Shown here: positions 8,789 to 16,731 of the stretch, in pieces
Numbering within the stretch: the stretch's first letter is position 1
Layout of the letters: each line of letters begins with the position of its first letter
Assembly: GCA_011523735.1 (NCBI GenBank)
Contig: WTGB01000085.1
Span: forward strand, 29,276-93,275
Origin: Chloroflexota bacterium
GTDB taxonomy: Bacteria; Chloroflexota; Anaerolineae; Aggregatilineales; Phototrophicaceae
Length of the DNA: 64,000 nt
Reading direction: 5' to 3'
Notes under the pieces: generated by a model
What the model saw: only the letters and a program-made list of their open reading frames with translations
Database searches by the model: none
Told to the model about the DNA's origin: nothing
Made by a program: the position numbers and the translations under genes

Positions 8789-9913
8789 TTAACCGGACTG
8801 TCCGCCGCTCACTACAGTACGAACGCCGATTGGCGAGAGGGTGCCCACCGGGCTGATATCCGCCTGTTCGCCCGCAACGGGATTGAGAGTGCCGCAGGCT
8901 TGCGCCGCCTCTTGCTGCTTCGCCGTCAGAAGGCCGCGGCTCACCGGGCTGTAATTCGGCTGCAGCGCCAAGGCGGCTGTGTATTGCTCCCGCGCCAGGC
9001 AGGCGTCTCCCTGCAACAGGAGCGCATCGGCATAATAGCGTAGCGCATCCTGCAATTCGCCGACCACCTGTCCATTCATATAATTCGGATTATGCTGATA
9101 CACGATCTCGCTAAACCGACGCACCGCCTCCGCCGGGTTGGTCGTCTTGTATCGCTGGCCGATCAGAAAAGTATCGGCAATGTAACGCTCGTAATTCAAT
9201 TCGCCGATGTCCCCGTAAACTTCCGCTCGCTCGGTCAAGACGATCGCTTCCGACAATTTGAAGCTGCGGTACAGCGCGAGCGCTTGCGCCGTTAGCGCTT
9301 CCAGCAGCATACTGCGCACCAGCTCGCGCTGATAGCTGTCGTCGATGCTGACGATCGCCTCAAGCGTTTGTATCGCCGCGGTATAATTCCGCTCTGCGTG
9401 ATCCGCCCGCGCTTCCGCCAACAGCGCGTCGAGATCATAAGCCCATTCCGCCTCATCGCTGACTTCCGTAATCTGCGGCTCAAGCGCCAGGGTGGGGACG
9501 ACGGTCGCTGTAATGACCGGTATGGCTGTTTGCGTCGGGGCAGGAGTGGGGCTGGGCTGCCTCTGCAAATAAGCCGCCGTCGCCGTCGGTATCAGGCTGA
9601 GCAGGCAGGCCGGCCTGAGCCTCGCTTGCTGAAGATCTTCGATCCGCTTCCGCGCCAAGTCAAATTTGCCTTGTGCCAGGTCCTGCGGCAGCAAATCGCA
9701 TTGCAACTGAACTTCTGCCTCGGCGGTTCCCGTAGCCTGCGCGCGCGCGGTCTGCAAGCCCGAACTCCAGCCGGCATAGGCCGCCGCCATCACAATAGCT
9801 AGCGCGATCAGCAGGCAGGTGACAGCGAGTGCAATCCATAACAGGCAACTCGCCCACCGTCTCCGCTTATCAGGATGATCGTAATTTGTCACTTGCGCTT
9901 GGTCTGGCTTCAA
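8789..9913 (-). CDS. Membrane-anchored TPR-like protein
   Basis: A 374-residue protein with a short basic N-terminus (DKRRRWAS), one transmembrane helix (about 22-48), an extracytoplasmic Cys/Gln-rich helical segment, a Pro/Thr linker (PSPTPAPTQTAIPVITATV, about 120-140) and C-terminal helical repeats (about 160-340) of TPR character (ARADHAERNYTAAIQTLEAI, ADALLLQGDACLAREQYTAA). It is probably a single-pass protein with repeats outside the cytoplasm that act as a protein-binding scaffold. The start is a TTG with GGGGA about 11 nt upstream; no in-frame ATG exists before residue 43. Nothing identifies a partner. Confidence 0.7.
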   Translation of the reverse strand: MKPDQAQVTNYDHPDKRRRWASCLLWIALAVTCLLIALAIVMAAAYAGWSSGLQTARAQATGTAEAEVQLQCDLLPQDLAQGKFDLARKRIEDLQQARLRPACLLSLIPTATAAYLQRQPSPTPAPTQTAIPVITATVVPTLALEPQITEVSDEAEWAYDLDALLAEARADHAERNYTAAIQTLEAIVSIDDSYQRELVRSMLLEALTAQALALYRSFKLSEAIVLTERAEVYGDIGELNYERYIADTFLIGQRYKTTNPAEAVRRFSEIVYQHNPNYMNGQVVGELQDALRYYADALLLQGDACLAREQYTAALALQPNYSPVSRGLLTAKQQEAAQACGTLNPVAGEQADISPVGTLSPIGVRTVVSGGQSG

Positions 9914-10126
9914 ATCTGTTTTGTCCCCAGGTTCGCCTATTAGCCGTTATGGCGGGCAAGCACGATTCTATGTCGGGCGGCGCGCATTATAATTCAGCGC
10001 TTCCGCGCTCGCCAGACGTCTTAGGGTCTCTATGATAATCCTGCTTGTATGGAAGAACACGGGTTTCCTTTGGATGCAAGTGGATGAATGGCTTGGGCGG
10101 CCAAACTGATCAATCACTGCGCCCGC
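9914..10126. other. Intergenic region between divergent TPR gene and metG leader
   Basis: No gene is visible. ATTATAAT near 9985-9992 reads as TATAAT on both strands and may serve the TPR gene on the minus strand. The remainder shows no strong structure. Confidence 0.35.
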
Positions 10127-10156
10127 TTGACGCTAAACCACATGCCATGTTACACT
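10127..10156 (+). promoter_or_regulatory. Promoter of the metG leader
   Basis: TTGACG (10127-10132) and TACACT (10151-10156) are 18 bases apart, and the -10 is preceded by TGT, making it an extended -10. Initiation 7 bases downstream falls at about 10163, which is the A of the leader-peptide ATG, so the leader transcript may begin directly at its start codon. Confidence 0.65.
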
Positions 10157-10162
10157 CCCCGC

Positions 10163-10243
10163 ATGAATACTCAGCAGCCGAAGTTCACGCCTATGCGGAT
10201 GCCATCCGTCCATATTGACAGACGGCTGTTGTGGCTCGCCTAG
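10163..10243 (+). CDS. Putative 26-residue metG leader peptide
   Basis: The frame runs from ATG 10163 to TAG 10241-10243. It encodes a short peptide with methionine codons at positions 1, 11 and 13 (ATG CGG ATG at 10193-10201). It is too short for the ORF track. It has no ribosome-binding site because the predicted transcript starts at or next to the ATG, so translation would be leaderless. The two internal Met codons lie a few bases upstream of the first arm of the alternative RNA structures at 10206-10294. That is the arrangement expected if ribosome stalling on Met codons senses charged tRNA-Met to control methionyl-tRNA synthetase. Two internal Met codons is a modest enrichment, so coding status is an inference from placement, not composition. 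Confidence 0.5.
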   Translation: MNTQQPKFTPMRMPSVHIDRRLLWLA

Positions 10244-10276
10244 GCATCACATCGCTCAAAGCCAATACCGTCTGTC
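10206..10276 (+). promoter_or_regulatory. Antiterminator pairing of the metG attenuator
   Basis: Segment B, GACAGACGG (10217-10225), is the exact reverse complement of segment C, CCGTCTGTC (10268-10276), giving a 9-bp helix. Segment A, CCGTC (10206-10210), can instead pair with GACGG (10221-10225) inside B. A small CGGAT/ATCCG hairpin (10196-10208) overlaps the Met codons and segment A. B:C and the C:D terminator cannot form together, so the leader has the switch logic of an attenuator. Confidence 0.65.
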
Positions 10277-10294
10277 AGCGACAGGCGGTTTTTT
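10267..10294 (+). terminator. Intrinsic terminator in the metG leader
   Basis: ACCGTCTGTC (10267-10276) pairs with GACAGGCGGT (10280-10289) through ten base pairs with a single G-U, a 3-nt loop AGC, and a TTTTTT run to 10294. It stands 66 bases before the metG start codon and downstream of the leader promoter, so it must be bypassed for metG to be expressed from that promoter. Confidence 0.85.
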
Positions 10295-10359
10295 GTTCCA
10301 TGGTCGCTACAGGCGCCTAACCGAGCGGCCTCTTAATCAGTAAGCAGGAGCGAGTCCGT

Positions 10360-12171
10360 ATGTCAGCACAATATATTCATGTATCGGTAGCTTGGCCCTA
10401 TGCCAATGGCGACCTGCACATCGGCCATCTCGCCGGCGCCTATCTGCCCGCCGATATCTTCGCCCGTTACCATCGCCTGCGCGGCAATCATGTGCTGATG
10501 GTCAGCGGCTCGGATAGTCATGGCACGCCGATCACGGTCGAGGCGGACAAGCGCGGCGTCTCCCCCCGCGAGGTCTTCGAGCATTATCACGAACGCTTCC
10601 TGCAAACGCAGCGGAAAGTCGGCGTCAGCTACGACCTCTTCACCCATACCGACACCGAAAACCATCACCGCGTCGCCCAGGATATCTTCACCATCCTGCT
10701 CGAGCGCGGTTATCTCTACAAGGAACAGCAGACCCTGCTCTACAGCGAGCGCGAGAAGCGCTTCCTGCCCGATCGTTATGTCGAAGGCACCTGCTATATC
10801 TGCAAGTATCCTTACGCCCGCGGCGACCAATGCGAAAACTGCGGCAATCTGATGGATGCCATCCAGCTAATCGATCCCCACAGCCGCAATAATCCCGCTG
10901 ACAAGCTCATCAAGCGCGAATCCGAGCACTATTTCCTCGATCTCGGCAAGTTCACCGAGCAGATCCTGGAATATCTCGCGGCGCATGAACATCACTGGCG
11001 CCCCAACGTCAGCCGCTTCAGCCAGAACTTCGTCAAAGACGGTCTGCGGGGCCGTCCCATCACGCGCGATATTGATTGGGGCATCCGCGTGCCGCTGGAA
11101 GGCTGGGAAGACAAGCGGCTCTACGTCTGGTTTGACGCCGTCATGGGTTACTTCACCGCCAGCATCGAATGGGCACAGAACATCGGCAAACCTGATGCGT
11201 GGAAGAAGTGGTGGTACAACCCCGATGCCAAGATCTATAACTTCATCGGCAAAGACAATATCCCCTTCCACACCATTATCTGGCAAGCCGAACTGCTGGG
11301 CATAGACGGCATCTACAACGAGGACGACCCGGTCTACGGCGATATCCCGTTGCAACTGCCCTACGATGTGCCCGCCAACGAATTCATGAATATCGAGGGC
11401 CAGCAATTCTCCACTTCGCGCAATTGGGCGGTCTGGCTGCCCGACTTGCTCGAGCGCTACCAAGCCGATGCCCTGCGCTTCTATGTCGCCCGCACCTTCC
11501 CCGAACGGCAGGACAGCGATTTCTCCTGGGAGGGCTTCCTCGCCCGCGTCAACAACGAGTTGCTGGCGGCTTGGGGCAATCTGGTCAATCGCATGCTTGG
11601 TTTCGCTTTCAAGCGCTTCGATGGCGCCGTGCCGGCTTACGACCAACTCAGTCCGGCGGACCAAGCCATCATCGCCGCAACCGAAGCCGGCTTCGAGACA
11701 GTCGGCGCGCTGCTGGACGCGGTCCGGCTCAAGGAAGCGCTGGAAGAGACGCTGGGGCTGGCCCGCGAGGTCAACGGCTGGCTCAACGAGCGCGAACCCT
11801 GGAAGACGCTCAAGCCTGACCGCGCCGATGCCGCCCGCTCGGTCTATACGGCGCTGCGCTGCATCGACAACTTGAAAGTTCTCTTCGCGCCTTTCACGCC
11901 TTTCAGCTCGCAGCAGGTCCACGAGATGCTCGGCTACGACGGGCAGCTATTCGGCGACTTGAAAATCGAGAACTACAGCGAAGAGACGCGCGATCACCTG
12001 GCGCTGGTTTATGACGGGGGCAAGGCGATAGGGGAGTGGAAAACGAGCGAGTTGGGGGCGGGTCAGAAGCTGCGGGCGCCGAGTCCGCTGTTTGTGAAGC
12101 TGGATCCGGAGATTGTCGAGCAGGAGCGGCAGTATTTGGGGCGTGAGCGGGTGGAGAATCCGATTCATTAA
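10360..12171 (+). CDS. metG: Methionyl-tRNA synthetase
   Basis: A class I aminoacyl-tRNA synthetase of 603 residues that charges tRNA-Met. The HIGH motif is at residues 20-23 (GDLHIGHL). Two zinc-knuckle pairs are present (CYIC about 145-148 and CENC about 158-161). The second class I signature is FSTSR at about 350, replacing the usual KMSKS. A helical anticodon-binding domain occupies about 390-530. The C-terminal EMAP/Trbp-like tRNA-binding domain of the E. coli enzyme is absent, as in many shorter MetRS. ATG 10360 has AGGAG 9 nt upstream. The gene lies behind the attenuator-like leader described above and is followed by a perfect 8-bp hairpin (12194-12212). Confidence 0.97.
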   Translation: MSAQYIHVSVAWPYANGDLHIGHLAGAYLPADIFARYHRLRGNHVLMVSGSDSHGTPITVEADKRGVSPREVFEHYHERFLQTQRKVGVSYDLFTHTDTENHHRVAQDIFTILLERGYLYKEQQTLLYSEREKRFLPDRYVEGTCYICKYPYARGDQCENCGNLMDAIQLIDPHSRNNPADKLIKRESEHYFLDLGKFTEQILEYLAAHEHHWRPNVSRFSQNFVKDGLRGRPITRDIDWGIRVPLEGWEDKRLYVWFDAVMGYFTASIEWAQNIGKPDAWKKWWYNPDAKIYNFIGKDNIPFHTIIWQAELLGIDGIYNEDDPVYGDIPLQLPYDVPANEFMNIEGQQFSTSRNWAVWLPDLLERYQADALRFYVARTFPERQDSDFSWEGFLARVNNELLAAWGNLVNRMLGFAFKRFDGAVPAYDQLSPADQAIIAATEAGFETVGALLDAVRLKEALEETLGLAREVNGWLNEREPWKTLKPDRADAARSVYTALRCIDNLKVLFAPFTPFSSQQVHEMLGYDGQLFGDLKIENYSEETRDHLALVYDGGKAIGEWKTSELGAGQKLRAPSPLFVKLDPEIVEQERQYLGRERVENPIH

Positions 12172-12187
12172 CAGCCAACTCAGTTGA

Positions 12188-12212
12188 TGCAGGGACGACC
12201 CTCAGGGTCGTC
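12188..12212. repeat. Half copy of dispersed GGCGACC-type hairpin element
   Basis: TGCAGGGACGACCC-TCA-GGGTCGTC forms a perfect 8-bp stem (12194-12201 with 12205-12212) with a 3-nt loop. The TG(C/T)AGGG(A/G)CGAC head matches the left end of the 76-bp elements at 42.2 and 45.6 kb. It follows metG and could also act as a transcript 3' end, but the downstream TGATTGTCTT is only weakly T-rich. Confidence 0.55.
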
Positions 12213-12258
12213 TGATTGTCTTGTAATGTCCATCGGTTTCGCCAACCCCCCACCGCCA

Positions 12259-12267
12259 TGCTATACT
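12259..12267 (+). promoter_or_regulatory. Extended -10 promoter, probably leaderless, of the BtpA-family gene
   Basis: TGCTATACT ends 6 bases before ATG 12274. Initiation at the usual distance would put the first transcribed base on or next to the start codon, and no ribosome-binding site lies between them. Confidence 0.55.
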
Positions 12268-12273
12268 CCCGCC

Positions 12274-13083
12274 ATGTCCTGGCTCAAATCCCACTTACAC
12301 ACGCATAAACCCATCATCGCCATGTGCCACCTGCGCGCCCTGCCCGGCGACCCCGGCTACGACCGCGACGGCGGACTCGAAGGCGTCATCGCATCCGCTC
12401 GCGCCGATCTCCACGCTCTGCAAACCGGCGGCGTCGACGCGGTCATGTTCTCCAATGAAGCGAGCCTGCCCTATCTCACCAAAGTCGAGCCGATCACCAG
12501 CGCTTGCATGACGCGCGTCATCACTGAGCTGCGCCCCGAGATCGACCGCCCCTACGGCGTCAACGTGCTCTGGGACCCGACAGCCTCGCTCGATGTCGCC
12601 CTGGCTACCGGCGCGAGCTTCGTCCGCGAGATCTTCACCGGCGTTTACGCCAGCGACTACGGCTTGTGGAACACCAACTGCGGCGAGGTCATCCGCCACC
12701 AGCACGCTATCGGCGCGCAAGATATCAAGCTGCTCTTCAACATCGTGCCCGAATCGGCTGTTTATCTCGCGGAGCGCAACGTGGTCGATATTGCCAAGTC
12801 GACCGTCTTCGTCGCCCAGCCGGACGCGCTCTGCGTCTCTGGTTTGACCGCCGGCGCGGAGACTTCCAGCGAGACCTTGAAGCTGGTCAAAGACGCCGTG
12901 CCTGATGTGCCCGTTTTCGCCAACACCGGCGTCAACACGAGCAACCTCGCCGATACGCTCGCCATCGCCGATGGCACAGTCACTGGCACCGCCTTCAAGC
13001 GCGCTGGCTATATCTGGAATGAGGTTGATAGCGAGCGAGTGCGCGAGTTCATGCGCATTGCCCGCTCCGTCCGCGGCGGCTGA
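12274..13083 (+). CDS. BtpA/SgcQ family protein
   Basis: A 269-residue protein of the BtpA family, a TIM-barrel fold. Cyanobacterial BtpA affects photosystem I stability; E. coli SgcQ belongs to a sugar-catabolism cluster. Recognisable parts are IIAMCHLRALPGDPGYD near the N-terminus, GVDAVMFSNEASLPY, YGVNVLWDP, a FVREIFTGVYASDYGLWN segment and the C-terminal GTAFKRAG. The ORF track extends to 12184, but the TGCTATACT promoter lies inside that extension, so ATG 12274 is the start. It precedes the M29 peptidase by 4 nt and stands upstream of a sugar importer operon, which favours a metabolic (SgcQ-like) over a photosynthetic role; no photosystem genes are present. Confidence 0.85.
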   Translation: MSWLKSHLHTHKPIIAMCHLRALPGDPGYDRDGGLEGVIASARADLHALQTGGVDAVMFSNEASLPYLTKVEPITSACMTRVITELRPEIDRPYGVNVLWDPTASLDVALATGASFVREIFTGVYASDYGLWNTNCGEVIRHQHAIGAQDIKLLFNIVPESAVYLAERNVVDIAKSTVFVAQPDALCVSGLTAGAETSSETLKLVKDAVPDVPVFANTGVNTSNLADTLAIADGTVTGTAFKRAGYIWNEVDSERVREFMRIARSVRGG

Positions 13084-13087
13084 GGCC

Positions 13088-14158
13088 ATGGACCCGCGCT
13101 GGCATAAAATCGCCGAAGTCCTGGTTCACTATTCCATAGCGGTGCAGCCGGGCGAGCGCGTCATGATCGCCATGGGCGGCATCGAGACCTGGTCCCTAAC
13201 GCAAGCGGTCTACGCAGCCTGCGTCAAAGCGGGCGCTTACCCGCAGGTGCAATTCCTCTCCGAGGCGCTGCGGCATTCGCTGCTGAAATATGGCGATGCC
13301 AACCAGCGCAGTTGGCTGCCCGAGATCGAGGCTTATGGGATGGACTGGGCCGATGTTTACTTCGGCTTGCGTGGCGGGGGGGCGCTCGATCTCATGCGAG
13401 ACATTCCCGCCTCCGCGCTCTCGGTGAATCAGGCGGCTCAAGGGGCAGTCTCCGCGCTGCGCTGGCAGAAGACGCGCTGGTGCCTCGTCCGCGTACCCAA
13501 CGGAGCGCTCGCCCAATCTGCCGGGATCGACCTGGACGCCCTGGAAGAGATCTTCTTCGCTGCCTGCCTGCTGGACTACGAAGCCGCTTCCCTTCGCTGG
13601 CATGAGCAAGCCGCGCAATTGGGCACAGCCGAAAATGTTCGCATCATCGCTGGCGCGGAAACCGACCTCGAATTCTCCGTCGCCGGGCGGGAGTGGCTCG
13701 TCTTCGATGGCAAAATCAACCTGCCCGATGGCGAAATCTACACCGCGCCCGTCAACGACACGCTTAACGGGGTGATCCACTTTGATTTCCCTGGCGTCTT
13801 TGGTGGGCTGCTGCTGCGCGATATCCGCCTCGAATGGCGGGACGGCGACCTCGTCAATGCCAGCGCAGCGACCAATGAGGATTATCTCTGGCGCATTCTG
13901 GAGACCGATCACGGCGCGAGCCGCCTCGGAGAGTTCGCATTTGGTATGAATCCGTACATCAATCATTTCTGCAAGGATATACTCTACGACGAAAAGATCG
14001 GCGGCACGATTCATCTGGCGCTCGGGCGCGCCTATCCCGAATGCGGCGGCGTCAATCAGTCGAGCATTCACTGGGATCTGGTCAAGGACCTGCGCCGGGA
14101 TGGGGCAGTCTATGCCGATGGTCTGCCGGTCTTGCAAGACGGCAAGTTGCTGATTTGA
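13088..14158 (+). CDS. M29 family metallo-aminopeptidase
   Basis: About 356 residues, close to the 370-410 usual for thermophilic aminopeptidases T/S of family M29, which use two metal ions to release N-terminal amino acids. Likely metal ligands are visible: Glu in DGEIYTAPV, Glu in LGEFAFGMNP, His in GTIHLALG, and His plus Asp in SSIHWDLVKD. The ORF track starts at 12905 inside btpA; ATG 13088, 4 nt after the btpA stop, is the natural start. The two genes are surely cotranscribed. Its presence between a BtpA-like protein and a sugar operon is unexplained. Confidence 0.88.
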   Translation: MDPRWHKIAEVLVHYSIAVQPGERVMIAMGGIETWSLTQAVYAACVKAGAYPQVQFLSEALRHSLLKYGDANQRSWLPEIEAYGMDWADVYFGLRGGGALDLMRDIPASALSVNQAAQGAVSALRWQKTRWCLVRVPNGALAQSAGIDLDALEEIFFAACLLDYEAASLRWHEQAAQLGTAENVRIIAGAETDLEFSVAGREWLVFDGKINLPDGEIYTAPVNDTLNGVIHFDFPGVFGGLLLRDIRLEWRDGDLVNASAATNEDYLWRILETDHGASRLGEFAFGMNPYINHFCKDILYDEKIGGTIHLALGRAYPECGGVNQSSIHWDLVKDLRRDGAVYADGLPVLQDGKLLI

Positions 14159-14237
14159 AAATGCTCACAGGAGGCGCTTATCGAAACTTGCTGCAATTTC
14201 GCAACATTGTTCGCCTTGTAAAGAAAAGGAGTTCATC

Positions 14238-15707
14238 ATGTCCAAACACCGTTTAAGCCGCCGTGATTTTCTTCGTATGAGTGGCGCGGCCGGCGCGGCA
14301 ATTGCCGGCGCGACGCCGCTGGGGAACCTCGCCCGCGTCGCCGCCCAAACCGATGCCACCATCAATGTGTTGACCGTCGGCGATCCTTGGGATCTGGCGC
14401 TGCAAAGCGTGACCGACCAATTCACCGAAGCCACCGGCATTGGCGTCAACATCGAGTCCCTCGGCTACACTGCCCTCCAGGCGCGCCTGGTCAACGCCTT
14501 TCTCACTCAAAGCGCTGATGCCGATGTCATCGCGGTCGACCAGATGTGGATCAGCCAATATGCTGATAACGGCTGGATTCGCTCGCTGGACGACTTTATC
14601 GCCATGGACTCGGATGCAAATTTCGACGACTTTGTGCCCGAGTGCCTCTATTCGCTGAGTACCTGGCGCAATCACGTCTGGACGCTGCCGATCGCTTCCT
14701 ACGCCCAGGGCATCATGTATCGCACCGATCTCTTTGAAGCCGCTGGGTTGGATCCGCTGCCGTCGTCTGTGGCTGACGCGGGCGATTGGACCTGGGAAGA
14801 TTACTTCGGCATCCTCGACCAGATCAATGGCATGGATCTCGATGGCACTAGCATGTATGGCACTACCGTCATCGGCGCGCAGCCGGTGCCAGTCGTGCAC
14901 ATGTATACCCAGCTCTCGGCCAGTTATGGCACGCGCTGGTTCACCCAATTCCCCGAGGCGCCCTGGGACTTCAGCCCGACCATCAATAGCGATTCCAACG
15001 TGGCCGCGCTGCATGATTGGCTGAAGCTCTACGCCGCCTCGCCGCCGGAATCCATCAACTACCTCTGGTTCGATGCTGGCACGCGCTTCTCCCAAGGCGA
15101 TATCGGCATGTTCTATCACTGGACGCCTTATTTCTATCTGGTCAACAACGAAGGCTACCTCACGGGGACGCCATCTCCAGTGGTCGACAAGTTCGAGACG
15201 GCCGTCCTGCCGACGCGGACAGCCGGTGGCGATCAAGTCGTCAGCCTCGGCGGTTGGTCCCTGGGCATGCCATCGACATCGGCAAATCAAGAGGCCGCCT
15301 GGCAGTTCATCAAATGGGCTACCGGCTCCGAAGCGCAGAAGGCGATGGGCGAGGTCAATGTTAAGGGCTACCAGTTCGCCGATTTCAGCCGCCAGTCCAA
15401 TTATGACGATGCCGATCTGAACGCCATCTATCCTTTCCTCGGCACTCAGCTCGAGATGATGAAGTTGGGCGATGGCAAGATCGTACGTCCGCCGGCGCCG
15501 ATCTACACCTCGCTGGAAGGCGTCTATGGCTTGCAGATCAACCAGGCGATGAGTGGCGGCGTGTCACCGGAACAAGCGCTCGGGACGACGCAGACGCTCT
15601 TCCAGAATATCTTGAGCGGCAACCAGATGATTCCCTACGGCGTCGACAGCTTTGACGACACGCTGGAAAATACGAAGGCATTGCAAGCCAGCCTCTCTGG
15701 CATGTAA
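14238..15707 (+). CDS. Sugar ABC transporter substrate-binding protein, Tat-exported
   Basis: A 489-residue family-1 extracellular solute-binding protein. The N-terminus carries a twin-arginine signal (SRRDFLRMSGAAGAA) followed by a hydrophobic stretch ending near VAAQT, so it is folded before export. The body resembles MalE/UgpB-type proteins (INVLTVGDPWDLALQSVTDQF, ADVIAVDQMWISQYADNGWI). AAAGGAG precedes ATG 14238. It is the first gene of an operon with two permeases, a dehydrogenase and a kinase. The ligand is probably a carbohydrate, but its identity cannot be read from sequence. Confidence 0.92.
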   Translation: MSKHRLSRRDFLRMSGAAGAAIAGATPLGNLARVAAQTDATINVLTVGDPWDLALQSVTDQFTEATGIGVNIESLGYTALQARLVNAFLTQSADADVIAVDQMWISQYADNGWIRSLDDFIAMDSDANFDDFVPECLYSLSTWRNHVWTLPIASYAQGIMYRTDLFEAAGLDPLPSSVADAGDWTWEDYFGILDQINGMDLDGTSMYGTTVIGAQPVPVVHMYTQLSASYGTRWFTQFPEAPWDFSPTINSDSNVAALHDWLKLYAASPPESINYLWFDAGTRFSQGDIGMFYHWTPYFYLVNNEGYLTGTPSPVVDKFETAVLPTRTAGGDQVVSLGGWSLGMPSTSANQEAAWQFIKWATGSEAQKAMGEVNVKGYQFADFSRQSNYDDADLNAIYPFLGTQLEMMKLGDGKIVRPPAPIYTSLEGVYGLQINQAMSGGVSPEQALGTTQTLFQNILSGNQMIPYGVDSFDDTLENTKALQASLSGM

Positions 15708-15733
15708 ACGCTTCCCACGTCTTGGGGTCTATG

Positions 15734-15807
15734 TGTAAGGGCGATCTACCTGGTCGCCCGCGTCAGTACAAGTCCACAAACGGGCGATCCGCCGGGTCGC
15801 CCCTGCA
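15734..15807. repeat. Dispersed double-hairpin element between binding protein and permease genes
   Basis: A 74-bp copy of the dispersed family: TGTAAGGGCGATC at the left, CGCCCCTGCA at the right. It can form two hairpins, GGGCGATC-TACCT-GGTCGCCC and GGGCGATCcgccGGGTCGCCC. It lies in the 141-nt gap between the solute-binding protein and first permease, the place where E. coli malE-malF carries REP sequences that stabilise upstream mRNA. Confidence 0.7.
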
Positions 15808-15848
15808 AGTTCAATGGCTAAAAGGGATTGGGGCTTTCGGGGCTAATA

Positions 15849-16727
15849 ATGAAGTTTCGCAGAAGACTTCCATACCTGCTCCTCGCGCCATCCATCATCG
15901 TCCTGCTGGCGCTGATCCTTTATCCGCTAGGTTTCGCCCTGCGCAATAGCTTCTGGTTCTGGAACCTGCAGACCAGCCCGATGCCGCTCTACCATTCGGG
16001 CTGGGACAACTATCGCATGGTCTTCCAGGTCACGCCCTTCGGCGAGGCGCTGAAGAATACCCTATTGCTCGCGGGTATCGGCACATTCGCGCAATTCTGG
16101 TTTGGCATGGGCATCGCGCTCTTGCTGCACACCCATCTGCGCGGTATGAGCTTCTGCCGCGCCCTGCTGATTATGCCGACGACCTTGGCGCCAGTCGTCG
16201 CCGGTTTTCTCTTCCGCTACCTGCTGGAGCCAAAAGGCGGCGTCTTGCCCTGGCTGCTGCAGGGTATTGGTTTCCCAGTGCCGCCACAAGGCTTCCTCGG
16301 CAATGCGGGCACCGCCCTCTTCAGCATCGGCGTCGTCGATACCTGGCAGTGGACGCCCTTCTTCGCCATCGTGCTTTACGCTGGTTTGCTGTCTATTTCT
16401 GAGGAAGTAGTGGAAGCGGCTTTGGTGGACGGCGCCTCGGCCTGGCGCTTGTTCTGGTCGATTTCTTTGCCGCTGCTGCGCCCCATTGCCGCCTTCCTGG
16501 TGATGATCCGCTTCATGCAGCTATTCAACAGCTTCGACCTCGTCTATGTCCTGACCAACGGGGGACCCGGCACCTCATCGCGAACGCTCAGTTTCAACCT
16601 CTACCGCGAGGGCTTGGTCAATTACAACATCGGTTTAACCGCCGCCATGACCTGGCTGGTCGTTATCATCGTCACCATCATCATCAATCTCTATCTCTTT
16701 TTCATCTATCGTAAACGGGACTGGTGA
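15849..16727 (+). CDS. Sugar ABC transporter permease, MalF type
   Basis: A 292-residue inner-membrane permease with about six transmembrane helices. The cytoplasmic EAA loop that contacts the ATPase is EAALVDGASAWRLFWSISLP (about 198-217). ATG 15849 starts MKFRRRLPYLLLAP, a typical N-terminus for this family; the ORF-track TTG at 15828 is unnecessary. It works with the next gene and with the binding protein upstream. It is separated from the binding-protein gene by a double-hairpin repeat. Confidence 0.92.
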   Translation: MKFRRRLPYLLLAPSIIVLLALILYPLGFALRNSFWFWNLQTSPMPLYHSGWDNYRMVFQVTPFGEALKNTLLLAGIGTFAQFWFGMGIALLLHTHLRGMSFCRALLIMPTTLAPVVAGFLFRYLLEPKGGVLPWLLQGIGFPVPPQGFLGNAGTALFSIGVVDTWQWTPFFAIVLYAGLLSISEEVVEAALVDGASAWRLFWSISLPLLRPIAAFLVMIRFMQLFNSFDLVYVLTNGGPGTSSRTLSFNLYREGLVNYNIGLTAAMTWLVVIIVTIIINLYLFFIYRKRDW

Positions 16728-16731
16728 GCAG

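Noticed and set aside
10163-10359. T-box riboswitch controlling metG
   Set aside because: The conserved T-box sequence AGGGTGGnACCGCG and a specifier-loop scaffold are missing; the leader has a much shorter design.
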